64,000 bases of DNA from Anabaena sp. PCC 7108 (GCF_000332135.1 NZ_KB235896.1:1437403-1501402), one strand, 5' to 3'; shown: positions 1 to 8,455, counted from the stretch's first letter. The notes: generated from the letters alone by a model not told the origin. Numbers and translations are program-made.

Positions 1-386
1 GAAGCATCAGCTACTACCTCTTCCATCACCCAAATAGGTGTATTTGTACGGAGGGCAATTGCGATCGCATCGCTAGGACGGGCATCAATTTCTTTTTTAA
101 CCTCCCCTTGCTGAACTATCAAAACTGCATAAAATGTATCCTTTTGCAAAGAATGAATAATGACCTTTTCTATAGTCATATTCCATGCTTCTAACATATT
201 CACAATTAAGTCATGGGTTAAAGGTCTAGGAGGCTTTTGGTTTTCCAGCGCTCCCATAATTGCCCTAGCCTGTTCTTGACCGATATAAATTGGTAAAGCC
301 CGACGATCTGAGCTATCTTTTAGAAGTACAATCGGGCTGCGGGTTATGGCATCTAATGCTATACCAGCGACTCTCATTTCAATCAT
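1..386 (-). CDS. Bifunctional nuclease family protein (DUF151/BFN), 3' end cut by window edge
   Basis: The minus strand reads from an ATG at 386 with the N-terminus MIEMRVAGIALDAITRSPIV, followed by LLKDSSDRRALPIYIGQEQA and a DARPSDAIAIALR segment. This order is typical of the BFN/DUF151 domain, described in plants and bacteria as a nuclease-like fold acting on RNA and DNA; the exact role in cyanobacteria is not settled. About 128 codons are present and the reading frame is open to base 1, so the C-terminus lies outside the window. A purine-rich AGAGGGT stretch lies just upstream of the ATG, at about 395-401, and could serve as a ribosome binding site. A possible small ORF ends 12 bases upstream. 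Family assignment is firm, function is inferred. Confidence 0.85.
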   Translation of the reverse strand, partial: MIEMRVAGIALDAITRSPIVLLKDSSDRRALPIYIGQEQARAIMGALENQKPPRPLTHDLIVNMLEAWNMTIEKVIIHSLQKDTFYAVLIVQQGEVKKEIDARPSDAIAIALRTNTPIWVMEEVVADA

Positions 387-397
387 TGGCTAACCCT

Positions 398-577
398 CTA
401 AAATCCTTTAAGCGCTTGAGTAGTCAGTTGTAAATAATACCCTTGGTTGGGTTTTTCTGGGACAGAAGTAAACATAGGGCTTTTATTCTCTATAATTGCT
501 TCTATTAAACTCCGAACTTGTGGTGAATGCCAGAATAAATCAAATTGCTTTACCAAAACAAGAATCTTCTTACTCAA
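398..577 (-). CDS. Possible small protein of 59 aa upstream of the BFN gene
   Basis: On the minus strand an open frame runs from a TTG at 577 to a TAG at 400-398 and reads protein-like text (starts MSKKILVLVKQFDLFWHSPQ if TTG is the start, ends LQLTTQALKGF). It ends 12 bases before the BFN start, so it could be translated with it. There is no ATG; an in-frame stop lies a few codons upstream of the TTG, and no clear ribosome binding site is seen. I do not recognise the family. It may be a genuine small gene, or a decayed 3' part of a larger one. Confidence 0.3.
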   Translation of the reverse strand: MSKKILVLVKQFDLFWHSPQVRSLIEAIIENKSPMFTSVPEKPNQGYYLQLTTQALKGF

Positions 578-727
578 GTATGCCTTGAGATTGATGTTAA
601 TGTGTTAGTGTTAGTTTGTCCAAAAAAAATCTGAAAATTATATTTAAAGGTTTTATATTGTTTTCAGCATTAACAGTTCATTTCAGCCAAAATTAAGCAA
701 TAAATAGAATTAGTTTGGCAAAAAACC

Positions 728-1405
728 GTGTTCACAGGATTAATTCAAGGCTTAGGTACTATCAAACCCTTAGGGAAAAATTCTTGGCAGATTAGTTTCG
801 TCAGCGAGTCTGAGACAATTATGCAGGATTTGACTTATGGTGACAGTGTGGCTGTAGATGGCGTATGTCTCACAGTAGAAGAAATTTTAAAAGATGGGTT
901 TATTGCCACTGCTTCACCAGAAACCCTGCGGCGCACGACTTTAGGTAGAGAAGAAACTCAAGAAAAATATGTCAACTTAGAAACATCACTGCGAGTTGGC
1001 GGCAAAGTCGGTGGTCATTTTGTCATGGGTCATGTAGACGGAATTGGGAAATTAATTTCTTCAGAACAGACTGCTACTTCTTGGGAAATGACTTTTATGG
1101 CAACTCCTGCGATCGCTCGATACATTGTCCCCAAAGGTAGCATCGCTGTCAATGGCATCAGCCTCACGGTAGCCACTTATGAACCTGAACAGTCTCACTT
1201 TACTGTAGCAGTGATTCCCGTCACTTATGCCAAAACTAATCTCAACTATTTAGTTCCTGGCAGCTGGGTAAATCTCGAAGGAGATATTCTCGGTAAATAC
1301 GTGGAAAAATTCCTATATCCTGGCAATCAACCCAATCAAGATGTAGATGAGGTTGGTTGTGATATGATTACACCCGCATTTTTAACAGAACACGGGTATT
1401 TGTAA
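728..1405 (+). CDS. ribE: Riboflavin synthase, alpha subunit
   Basis: This enzyme converts two 6,7-dimethyl-8-ribityllumazine molecules to riboflavin plus a pyrimidine, the last step of riboflavin synthesis. The protein (225 aa) begins MFTGLIQGLGTI, the family hallmark, and has the two tandem lumazine-binding halves: SVAVDGVCLTV in the first and SIAVNGISLTV in the second, with GGHFVMGHVDGIG between them. The start codon is GTG at 728; it is chosen because MFTGL is the conserved N-terminus. Length is slightly longer than the usual 200-220 aa because of a C-terminal tail. It stands alone, followed directly by a heptad repeat array. Confidence 0.95.
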   Translation: MFTGLIQGLGTIKPLGKNSWQISFVSESETIMQDLTYGDSVAVDGVCLTVEEILKDGFIATASPETLRRTTLGREETQEKYVNLETSLRVGGKVGGHFVMGHVDGIGKLISSEQTATSWEMTFMATPAIARYIVPKGSIAVNGISLTVATYEPEQSHFTVAVIPVTYAKTNLNYLVPGSWVNLEGDILGKYVEKFLYPGNQPNQDVDEVGCDMITPAFLTEHGYL

Positions 1406-1411
1406 ACTGGG

Positions 1412-1481
1412 GCAGGGTGCAGGGTGCAGGGTGCAGGAGGCAGGAGGCAGGAGGCAGGAGGCAGGAGGCAGGAGGCAGGAG
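1412..1481 (+). repeat. Heptanucleotide tandem repeat (GCAGGGT x3, GCAGGAG x7)
   Basis: Ten consecutive 7-base units start 7 bases after the ribE stop: three gcagggt then seven gcaggag. Short tandemly repeated heptamers of this kind are common in filamentous cyanobacteria. The number of units is expected to vary between strains. Confidence 0.9.
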
Positions 1482-1598
1482 ACAGGGAGAAAGAGGGTTT
1501 TAATCTACTTAATTGCTGATCAAATAAACTCTCCGCGTCCCCGCGTCCCACCGTCACCGCGTCTCCTACTCCTCGCGTCACCCCATCTCCCCATCAAC

Positions 1599-3224
1599 CT
1601 ATTGTGCAGAAGCTGTGCCTGTGCTTTGCGCCAAGTTACCGAGTCCAGATTGTAATTGTACACCTGGGTCAACAGCAACCCAACCATTTGCTGTCAAATG
1701 GCGGACTTCAAAATGGAGGTGAGGTCCTGTAGAGTTGCCAGTGCTACCAACTCGACCAATGACAGTTCCTGGTTCTACCCATTGACCGGGACGAACAAAG
1801 ACTTCTGACATATGACCGTAGAGAGTTTGTTGAGCAGAACTATGATTAATAATTACTGCTAAACCATAACCACCAACCCAGTCAGCAGTTTCGATTTGAC
1901 CTTTAGCCGCTGCCAAAACTGGTGTTCCCATTGGCGCACCCAAGTCTGTACCAGCGTGGAAACGTCTATCCCCTGTAATAGGGTGAACCCGCCAGCCAAA
2001 CAAAGAAGTAATAGGCGCGGCTACAGATAGGGGAAACATCATTCCCCCACCACCACCACGATAAGCAACAGCACCACTATAAGGAATTTGTGGTAAGACT
2101 GATGCCAGCGAAAACTCATAAGACACATTGCTGGGGCGAGGTGCAATGTTACCCTCTGCCATTGGTGCAGGTAAACTACCAAAACTAGGCGCAATGGGAG
2201 TAGCACTCACGCTTGTAGTGCTGAATTCGCTTGGTTGAGGAATAAAACGATTGGAGCGATATGCAGTTTTTGTATGACTGCTACGACCAATGTGGGAATT
2301 ACTCCAACTTCTGTTATTCACAGCACTAGCAACAGTCTCAACAGCATTTCGAGGTTCTGGGCTGTCCTTGGTTGCTATTTGCCGGACTGTTGGTGGTACT
2401 TTGTCTAAACTAGCGGTTTCACTTTTTCTCAGCCAAGTGGGTGCTGATTTTTTGAGAGAATCAGCTACACGGGGATTGTCAATTGCTTTTTTACCACAAG
2501 CACCACGAGCAATTTCTCGTGCTGAGAAAACCGCTCGACAGCCCCCAGCGTGTTCTGTGACTACTACAGAACTGGGTGCTTCATAGTTACTTGTAGCAGT
2601 ACCGTTGTAATTTGTGGGGTCAATGAGGGTGTTATTGTAATCTTTTGTTTTCCTGGCGGTGGTACTAGCAGTTTCGTTTGAGTTATTTGCTGGTTTAACA
2701 AATTCTACGGCTTGATCGGGTGCTGAATTAGCAGAAGTTTGCGGTTTTTCAGCCTGTACTCTTTCTACTTTGGGTTTAGAAATTCTGACAGTAGCCTTAG
2801 GTTCAGAATTCTCTACTCTGGGTTTAGAAATTCTTACAGTAGGTTCAGGTTCAGAATTCTCTACTTTGGGTTGAGAAATTACGACAGGTTGTTTTGATTG
2901 GGAAACTTTTTCCCGGTTAAGTTTTGTTTTGAGTCTGGCTCGACGTGCCACAAAATCTGGCTGCGCTTCCATGTTTTCTGGTGCAACAGTAGCTTTTTTG
3001 ACTGGTTCGGCAACCGCTGCGGGCTGGGAATTGTCATTAGTAGGAACAATGTTATCTACCGATGTTTCCATTTGAGCAGACACAAAACCACCACCAAGGA
3101 GGCTAATGCTGCTCAACCAGCAGAGACTTTGGGCTGGTAATGTGGATGCAAAGCGTTTCTTTTTTAAACCTTCTGTCTGCAAATTATGCAAGTGGTTATG
3201 GGCAGATTTATGGCGCTGAGTCAT
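1599..3224 (-). CDS. M23 family metallopeptidase (LytM/NlpD-like), exported
   Basis: The 541-aa product carries a C-terminal peptidase M23 domain (about residues 400-525): the first zinc motif HAGTDLGAPMG and the second motif HLHFEVR are both visible, with TLYGHMSEV between them, so the zinc ligands appear intact. M23 enzymes cut peptide cross-links in peptidoglycan or act as divisome and cell-wall regulators. The N-terminus is basic, then has a hydrophobic stretch near residues 30-50 ending SAQ, consistent with a signal peptide. Residues about 90-165 form a low-complexity linker with an imperfect repeat of the type ISKPRVENSEPKATVR. It faces away from ribE and is probably a single-gene unit. 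Substrate is not known from sequence. Confidence 0.9.
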   Translation of the reverse strand: MTQRHKSAHNHLHNLQTEGLKKKRFASTLPAQSLCWLSSISLLGGGFVSAQMETSVDNIVPTNDNSQPAAVAEPVKKATVAPENMEAQPDFVARRARLKTKLNREKVSQSKQPVVISQPKVENSEPEPTVRISKPRVENSEPKATVRISKPKVERVQAEKPQTSANSAPDQAVEFVKPANNSNETASTTARKTKDYNNTLIDPTNYNGTATSNYEAPSSVVVTEHAGGCRAVFSAREIARGACGKKAIDNPRVADSLKKSAPTWLRKSETASLDKVPPTVRQIATKDSPEPRNAVETVASAVNNRSWSNSHIGRSSHTKTAYRSNRFIPQPSEFSTTSVSATPIAPSFGSLPAPMAEGNIAPRPSNVSYEFSLASVLPQIPYSGAVAYRGGGGGMMFPLSVAAPITSLFGWRVHPITGDRRFHAGTDLGAPMGTPVLAAAKGQIETADWVGGYGLAVIINHSSAQQTLYGHMSEVFVRPGQWVEPGTVIGRVGSTGNSTGPHLHFEVRHLTANGWVAVDPGVQLQSGLGNLAQSTGTASAQ

Positions 3225-3315
3225 TTGTTCTCTCAGTTGTGAGTAATTAAGTTTAAAGAGATGATGTCAGTGGTTTGTCTTGCCCAAAGAGCTAAATTTT
3301 TAACAAACCTAAAAG

Positions 3316-4128
3316 TTAAACAGAAGATTTACAGTAACCTAAACTGATTGTACCGGGTGCGACGGAAATTTCTGGTGTTATTGATTCCTTCGTATCATAT
3401 GTAGCCATTCTTAAACGGAGATTTCCTTGTGGTGTTACCCCAACTACAGTGCCTAAATTATTATTCACATACACCTGATCACCGATATTTGTCAGTAAAT
3501 CAAGATAACGAGATAATAGTATGCCTATTCCTTCGTCACTTAGGCACTCTAGACCGGATTCTATTCCCAGCAAAACTCTGGAGGTGAGAATTTCCAGACT
3601 AGGAATTGGTTGTCTATTTTGGGACTTTTGCCACAATTCTAAATTGATGCCGGTTTGGGGTACTGGATTTACCCAGTTAATACCCACACCAATTACTGCT
3701 TGAGTTACTTGTCCTTTATAGACTTTGGTTTCCGTCAAAATGCCGCCTAGTTTGCGACCATCCAATACTAAATCATTCGGCCATTTTATGCCTACACTTA
3801 CGCCACACTTTCGCAATTGGGCGGCAATTCCCCAAGCACTGGCTAAAGTTAGCTGATATCCATCTGCCGCTATTAGTTTAGAAGAAATCCCAACCGACAG
3901 ATATAGTCCGCCAGTAGGAGATAGCCACTGACGACCCCATTGCCCTCTACCTGCGGTTTGTTGTGTGGCAATAACGACACATCCTGGTTTTTCTCCTTGG
4001 GCGAGTAATTCCCACAGAGTTTGATTAGTTGAGGATAAGCTGTCAAAAATATGTAGAGAATATGGTAAATCTGTATACTCACGCTCTGCTTTCAGAGTAT
4101 TTACCAAAAGTTGCTGATCAAATTCCAC
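3316..4128 (-). CDS. birA: Biotin--[acetyl-CoA-carboxylase] ligase
   Basis: This enzyme attaches biotin to the carrier protein of acetyl-CoA carboxylase. The 270-aa protein shows the biotinyl-AMP loop GRGQWGRQWLSPTGGLYLSV (residues about 64-83) and the KWPNDLVLDGRKLGGIL active-site segment, followed by a C-terminal domain with NNNLGTVVGVTPQGNLRL. There is no N-terminal helix-turn-helix, so it is the non-repressor type usual in cyanobacteria. It is divergent from the neighbouring pgeF gene with about 80 bp between the starts, so the two may share a promoter region. Confidence 0.93.
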   Translation of the reverse strand: MEFDQQLLVNTLKAEREYTDLPYSLHIFDSLSSTNQTLWELLAQGEKPGCVVIATQQTAGRGQWGRQWLSPTGGLYLSVGISSKLIAADGYQLTLASAWGIAAQLRKCGVSVGIKWPNDLVLDGRKLGGILTETKVYKGQVTQAVIGVGINWVNPVPQTGINLELWQKSQNRQPIPSLEILTSRVLLGIESGLECLSDEGIGILLSRYLDLLTNIGDQVYVNNNLGTVVGVTPQGNLRLRMATYDTKESITPEISVAPGTISLGYCKSSV

Positions 4129-4205
4129 CGCTGTTCCCCTAAATCCCGTTGTTCACGTTAGCATTGATTGGCGGTTTTAAATTTTTTGTTTAGGTTTGGT
4201 TAAAG

Positions 4206-4985
4206 ATGCACACTTGGCACTGGCACAATTGGGAAGGTCTACCCTACCTGACTTGTAATCTATTAGAACTTTGGCCTCATGGTTTCTTTACGCAGCAGTT
4301 TTGGCCTCTTCCGCCACATGAGTTAACAAAAGTGCTGCAACCAGACGCTTTAGCTTATCGTTTACAACAAGTACATGGCAATACTGTCCTGACTCCCCAA
4401 GAAGTTGATATCCAGTTAAGTACAGGTGAAAATAACTTGGCTTTGGCAGATGGCTTAATCAGTGAGCAACCTTTACAAGCTGTTTGGGTGGCTTCTGCCG
4501 ATTGTACACCGGTGCTGATTGGAGATGTGAAAATCGGACAGGTGGCAGCTTTACACGCTGGTTGGCGGGGTACGGCAGCAAAGATTGTCCCCCAAGCTAT
4601 TCAGAGAATGCAATCCCAAGGCAGCAAACTAGAAGATTTGCGAATTGCCATGGGGCCTGCTATCGCCGGCGAAGTTTACCAAGTTGCAGTGGAAGTTGCC
4701 GCTGAAATTGGAAACACTATTATACCACATAATGATCCACAAAAAATTATTACTGCTTTACACAATTTACCTGATTCGCCTTTATTTGCAGATCCAGAAC
4801 CAGGAAAGGTGCGTTTAGATGTGCGTCGGGTGAATGCTTTGCAGTTGGAGCAATTGGGAATTAGTGTAGAACAAATTGCGATCGCACCTTATTGTACTTT
4901 CCAAACTCCAGAGCATTTCTTTTCTTATCGACGGGAAAGGGAGAAAAAGGTGCAATGGTCAGGAATTGTGAGTGCAAGTAAATAA
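4206..4985 (+). CDS. pgeF: Peptidoglycan editing factor PgeF (laccase-domain, multicopper oxidase-like family)
   Basis: The 259-aa protein belongs to the YfiH/PgeF family, which in E. coli removes misincorporated amino acids from peptidoglycan precursors and elsewhere has been described as a purine nucleoside phosphorylase or polyphenol oxidase. Visible motifs are VHGNTV, SADCTPVLIGD, HAGWRGTAAKI, GPAIAGEVYQV and the C-terminal FFSYRRERE. The metal-binding Cys and His residues (ADC, HAGWRG, VHG) are present. The ATG at 4206 gives the conserved MHTWHWHNW N-terminus. It is divergent from birA. Biochemical activity in cyanobacteria is inferred from the family only. Confidence 0.88.
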   Translation: MHTWHWHNWEGLPYLTCNLLELWPHGFFTQQFWPLPPHELTKVLQPDALAYRLQQVHGNTVLTPQEVDIQLSTGENNLALADGLISEQPLQAVWVASADCTPVLIGDVKIGQVAALHAGWRGTAAKIVPQAIQRMQSQGSKLEDLRIAMGPAIAGEVYQVAVEVAAEIGNTIIPHNDPQKIITALHNLPDSPLFADPEPGKVRLDVRRVNALQLEQLGISVEQIAIAPYCTFQTPEHFFSYRREREKKVQWSGIVSASK

Positions 4986-5100
4986 CAAGCTAAAAAATCT
5001 CTAATTTGCACAGCATATTGAAATAAAACTCTTGTGGGACGGGCATCTTGCCTGTCCAAATATCTGCAATATAAATTATAAATGCACAAAAGCTTAATAT

Positions 5101-5277
5101 CTATCCCCAAACAATTCCCATATTTAAAATAAACCCCGGTAAAATATCTTCACCTGATAATTCTTGAGGAAAGTCTAATATTTCCACTGGTTTACCAAGA
5201 CGATAAATTTCCACTTGACGCATTTTCCGATTAATTAACCAACCTAATTTAACTCCGTAATCTAGAAAAAGCTGCAT
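5101..5277 (-). pseudogene. Uma2-family gene fragment (C-terminal 58 codons only)
   Basis: The minus strand encodes MQLFLDYGVKLGWLINRKMR followed by a segment ending PGFILNMGIVWG and a stop at 5103-5101. It is nearly identical to the C-terminus of the broken Uma2 gene at 6571-7356; the shared DNA spans about 5095-5260 and 6565-6718 plus 6916-6945. The N-terminal two thirds of the family, including the PD-(D/E)XK-like core, is missing, so it cannot be a working member. It sits directly upstream of, and opposite to, the deaminase-like gene and looks like one copy of a duplication that brackets that gene pair. Confidence 0.8.
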
Positions 5278-5321
5278 TAATTATTTCATGTTAATTATTT
5301 CATTATTATTACCAGTGCAAA

Positions 5322-5774
5322 ATGGAAGAACCAAATTTAATCTCAGATGCAGCTAATATCCGACAGATATATCTTAACAAACCATTTCCGAAAGGTAATA
5401 TTGCTATTATCGAAGTACGATTAGAAGATGGTAAAGCTTTTGGAATGGGTGCAACATCTAGAGCCAACAGTCCAGCACCTAAACCAGAACCTAAGTCAAA
5501 GGGAGGACAATTTGAACCTACTGTAGATTCCCACTCACGACGTACTACTCCTATGGATACTGATGCGGAATATAAGGTTTTATCAGCTATTGCAGAAACT
5601 TTAGAATTTATCTACAATAAGGATAATAACCGCGTTAGAGGGCAACTGTATCTTTACACAGAAAGAAAACCTTGTGAAAGTTGTCAACGCGTTATAAATC
5701 AGTTCGAGCAAAAATTTCCTGAAGTAACAATAAATATTTCTTGGACATATCCTTATCCTCCAAGTAGCAATTAA
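5322..5774 (+). CDS. Deaminase-fold protein, toxin-deaminase type (polymorphic-toxin-like)
   Basis: The 150-aa product has the layout of the nucleic-acid/nucleotide deaminase superfamily: an N-terminal strand GNIAIIEVRLEDGK, a D81-A82-E83 motif in DTDAEYKVLSAIAE (the position normally HxE or CxE, with Glu as proton donor), strand QLYLYTE, then P117-C-E-S-C121 with CQRVINQF, and a terminal strand TINISWTY. The Asp in place of the first His/Cys together with PCxxC resembles the BURPS668_1122-type toxin deaminases known from bacterial polymorphic toxins; that family link is from memory. There is no signal peptide or delivery domain, so it looks like a free-standing toxin tip. No clear ribosome binding site precedes the ATG. 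The next gene starts 2 bases after the stop and is a candidate immunity partner. Confidence 0.6.
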   Translation: MEEPNLISDAANIRQIYLNKPFPKGNIAIIEVRLEDGKAFGMGATSRANSPAPKPEPKSKGGQFEPTVDSHSRRTTPMDTDAEYKVLSAIAETLEFIYNKDNNRVRGQLYLYTERKPCESCQRVINQFEQKFPEVTINISWTYPYPPSSN

Positions 5775-5776
5775 CT

Positions 5777-6538
5777 ATGACATTCATATTACATGAAGTT
5801 GAAAAGTCTCCTCTAATTTTAGCTAGTGAAATTCCTGATTCTTTACGTTTAGTCATAGAGAGAATTCAGGGATATTCTTATGCAGAATTATATGAAGAAA
5901 AAGATATTCAGGGAATAAGTTTAGAAAAATCTTTAAACACAGTATTTGATGCAATAGAAAAAGAAAAAGAAAAAAATAGTTTAGATATAAGTTATTGCTA
6001 TTTTTTTATGGCTATAGTTATGGGAATCGCTGTGCAACCAACGATTAAAACTTATTTACCTCGTGAGACAATAACTGGTAAGATATTTCAGTATATTTTT
6101 CAAGATTGGATCTATCCTCAAAATAATTATCAGCAAAATTTAAACGTTTCATTTCGGGATTATCAGAATTATTTGGGACAATATCAAGCTCTTGATGAGG
6201 CTATTGATGTTTTTGAGAATATGCTGCAAGCACTGGAATCTGTGAAAACTAGAGAAGCCATATTAAATATTTTAGATGATTGCTTCCAGGGTTATGCTAT
6301 TTTTCCAGGTTCGCAAGGTAGACGAGAACTTTTTGATTGGTGGTTATTAGATGTTGTTCCATCTGTTTTTTGTGGACGTTTACCTAAAAATATTCATACT
6401 TTAAAGGGAATTGATAAAGTGACTAAACATATTACTAAAATACGGAACTATTTTTGGAAAGTAGTCGAGAATAATCAGTCTCAAGGACATATAGATTTGG
6501 AAAAACAAAATTTGTTATTGAGTTTTCTGGCTAGATAG
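5777..6538 (+). CDS. Unknown protein, candidate immunity partner of the deaminase-like gene
   Basis: The 253-aa protein starts at an ATG two bases after the stop of the deaminase-like gene, so the two are almost certainly co-transcribed and translationally coupled. I do not recognise the family. It is predicted largely alpha-helical, acidic and soluble, with a charged helix DAIEKEKEKNSLD, one moderately hydrophobic stretch YCYFFMAIVMGIAV, and a conserved-looking ELFDWWLLDVVPSVFCGRLP segment. It has no signal peptide. Immunity function is inferred only from position: polymorphic-toxin deaminases are routinely followed by a small cytoplasmic inhibitor gene. Codon use is A/T-rich relative to the housekeeping neighbours. 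Confidence 0.55.
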   Translation: MTFILHEVEKSPLILASEIPDSLRLVIERIQGYSYAELYEEKDIQGISLEKSLNTVFDAIEKEKEKNSLDISYCYFFMAIVMGIAVQPTIKTYLPRETITGKIFQYIFQDWIYPQNNYQQNLNVSFRDYQNYLGQYQALDEAIDVFENMLQALESVKTREAILNILDDCFQGYAIFPGSQGRRELFDWWLLDVVPSVFCGRLPKNIHTLKGIDKVTKHITKIRNYFWKVVENNQSQGHIDLEKQNLLLSFLAR

Positions 6539-6570
6539 TTTTTGTTAATTTCTAAAATAAGAAGTAATAT

Positions 6571-7356
6571 CTATCCCCAAACAATTTCCATATTTAAAAT
6601 AAACCCCGGTAAAACATCTTCACCTGATAATTCTTGAGGAAATTCTAAGATTTCCACTGGTTTACCAAGACGATAAATTTCCACTTGACGCATTTTCAGA
6701 TTAATTAACCAACCTAATCAGGGGAAACGCATCTTATCAATAAGGGCAATTTAATCTCAATAATGACCAAAATATTTGCATTAATGACCCCTTATTGACA
6801 ATATTTTAGTCCATCACTATGACTCTGAAAAAATCAATCAAACGATAAATTGGGATTTATTGGTTTATACATTAAAACGATATTTTGTCAATAAAATTTA
6901 GATGCGTTTCCCCTGCCAACCTAATTTAACTCCGTTATTTATATATTCTTGCATTTTGGTTTGCGTTTCCTGCAAACTATCACTAGGTGACATTAATTCT
7001 AAAACAAAATCTGGGGCAATTGGTGAAAATTTTTCTTGTTCTTCTGGTGTAAGTGCATCCCATCTCTCTTTTTTTATCCAAGCAACATCAGGAGAACGAT
7101 TTGCACCATTGGGAAGTTTAAAACAGGTAGAAGAATCGAAACAAACTCCTAGTTTAGTTTGACGATTCCAAATAGCAAAATCTGTTGAAATTTCAGCATT
7201 TTGATTTCCTGTTATTCCTCCTGTAGGTGATATTATCAATAATTTTCCGTCTGCATTGCGTTCAAATTTGACTTCAGGATTTTCTCGACAGAGTTGATAA
7301 AATTGGTTGTCGGTAAGTTGGATAATAGGGTTTAAGTTGACGGTGATAGCTGTCAT
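6571..7356 (-). pseudogene. Uma2-family endonuclease-like gene interrupted by a MITE
   Basis: Reading from ATG 7356 (MTAITVNLNPIIQL; an upstream ATG at 7383 is in frame but ggaaatttatt before 7356 fits a start better) the protein shows the Uma2/DUF820 core: EVKFERNADGKLLIISPTGG, RSPDVAWIKKERW and PDFVLELMSPSDSLQETQTK. After GVKLGW the frame runs into inserted DNA and stops as QGKRI. The original C-terminus (LINLKMRQVEIYRLGKPVE to NMEIVWG, stop at 6573-6571) resumes on the far side of a 197-bp insertion at 6719-6915. Uma2 proteins are PD-(D/E)XK-fold, very numerous in cyanobacteria and of unknown role. The truncated protein keeps the presumed catalytic core, so residual function cannot be excluded. 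Confidence 0.85.
6719..6915. mobile_element. 197-bp MITE inserted in the Uma2 gene, 16-bp inverted ends and 10-bp target duplication
   Basis: The element begins caggggaaacgcatct (6719-6734) and ends with the exact reverse complement agatgcgtttcccctg (6900-6915). It is flanked on both sides by ccaacctaat (6709-6718 and 6916-6925), a perfect 10-bp direct repeat, and removing the element restores a reading frame matching the second copy of this gene end at 5101-5277. It holds no coding sequence. Ends starting CAGGG with an 8-10 bp duplication suggest the ISAs1 family as the mobilising transposase; that assignment is from memory of family traits. Confidence 0.9.
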
Positions 7357-7408
7357 AATAAATTTCCTTATGGATGATATCAACCTTAACTAAATTATAG
7401 AATAAATC

Positions 7409-8455
7409 TCATTTTAACGCTTCCTTCAACAAATCCCGATGCAAAAAAGCCGCATTTACCAAAGATTGAATTTTCGCATCTGACAAAGATTCACTCTTAT
7501 TATAATAATCAATCCAAGTTTTACTAATTAAATCTACATCATCTGGTAAATCCTTTAAATCCCATCCAGGTATTTCTAAATCTTCCATTAAGCGATTTAC
7601 TTTTGGGTCATAACTCAATGCAAAACAACGAGAACCTTCTGATGCTGCCATAATTAAACTATGTAGCCGCATTCCTATAGACATTTCCACACCGCGAAAC
7701 ACGCCTTTTAAAAGTTGCGGTTCTTCCAAACAGATAATTTTACTACCGTCTTTTAATTGAGTTTGAATTTTTTCAGCAATTCCTAAATCTTCGCTTTTTT
7801 GAAATGGCAATAATAAAATAAAAGCTTGAGTAGATTTTTGCAAATTAACTAAAGCAAGAGTTAAATTTGCTAACCGAGTTTCTGTAAGTTGGGGATGATT
7901 TCTTAAAGTAACCGCAATTCTGGGTTTTGGTAAATCTGCTAATTCCGGTACTGGCTTCGATTCCAACGCCCAAACCGGGTCTGGTGCAAGGATATGAGGT
8001 ATACTCCAATCTGATAATAAACTAGAACTAGAGCGATCGCGCACACTCACTTTCGTACAACCTGCAAAATTCCTCTTGGCTAAAAACCGAGTTTGGGAAC
8101 GCAACAGAGGACCAATTCCCTGTCCCCAAGCCACAGTTTTCAAACCCATGACTTGAGCTAAAGCCATCAATCCGCCATAATAAAAAGGGCTAATGGTGCT
8201 AGTCACATCTTGAATTAAACTCCCACCACCCCAAATAAAAACCTCACAAGAACGCAAAGCCTTGATTACCTGTAAAAACGCCATGCGGTTGTAACATTCC
8301 ACACCATAACGTTGATGAGTTTCTTCAGGATTTCCAGAAAGCACCACAGGAGTGACATCAGATGGTAGCATTTGCAGAAGTGTCGCTAACAAAGCTTCAT
8401 CACCACCATTACCCTTACCGTAATACCCAGACAATAAAACTCGCATTTTCCCCAT
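7409..8455 (-). CDS. csaB: Polysaccharide pyruvyl transferase CsaB
   Basis: CsaB transfers pyruvate from phosphoenolpyruvate to a cell-wall-linked polysaccharide, making ketal groups that anchor SLH-domain proteins. The 348-aa product begins MGKMRVLLSGYYGKGNGGDE, the family N-terminus, and has VFIWGGGSLIQDVTS, AWGQGIGPLLRSQTRFL, KVSVRDRSSSSLL, and the C-terminal MSIGMRLHSLIMAA and ALSYDPKV motifs of the pyruvyl transferase fold. Either ATG 8455 or ATG 8446 could be the start. An SLH porin is encoded 8.5 kb away, which fits the expected ligand, although cyanobacterial SLH porins sit in the outer membrane and the link is only suggestive. Confidence 0.92.
   Translation of the reverse strand: MGKMRVLLSGYYGKGNGGDEALLATLLQMLPSDVTPVVLSGNPEETHQRYGVECYNRMAFLQVIKALRSCEVFIWGGGSLIQDVTSTISPFYYGGLMALAQVMGLKTVAWGQGIGPLLRSQTRFLAKRNFAGCTKVSVRDRSSSSLLSDWSIPHILAPDPVWALESKPVPELADLPKPRIAVTLRNHPQLTETRLANLTLALVNLQKSTQAFILLLPFQKSEDLGIAEKIQTQLKDGSKIICLEEPQLLKGVFRGVEMSIGMRLHSLIMAASEGSRCFALSYDPKVNRLMEDLEIPGWDLKDLPDDVDLISKTWIDYYNKSESLSDAKIQSLVNAAFLHRDLLKEALK

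Noticed and set aside
1336-1655. ORFs across the GCAGGAG array after ribE
   Set aside because: Their text is repeated Pro-Ala-Ser-Cys or Gly-Arg-Gln from the heptad repeat; no gene.
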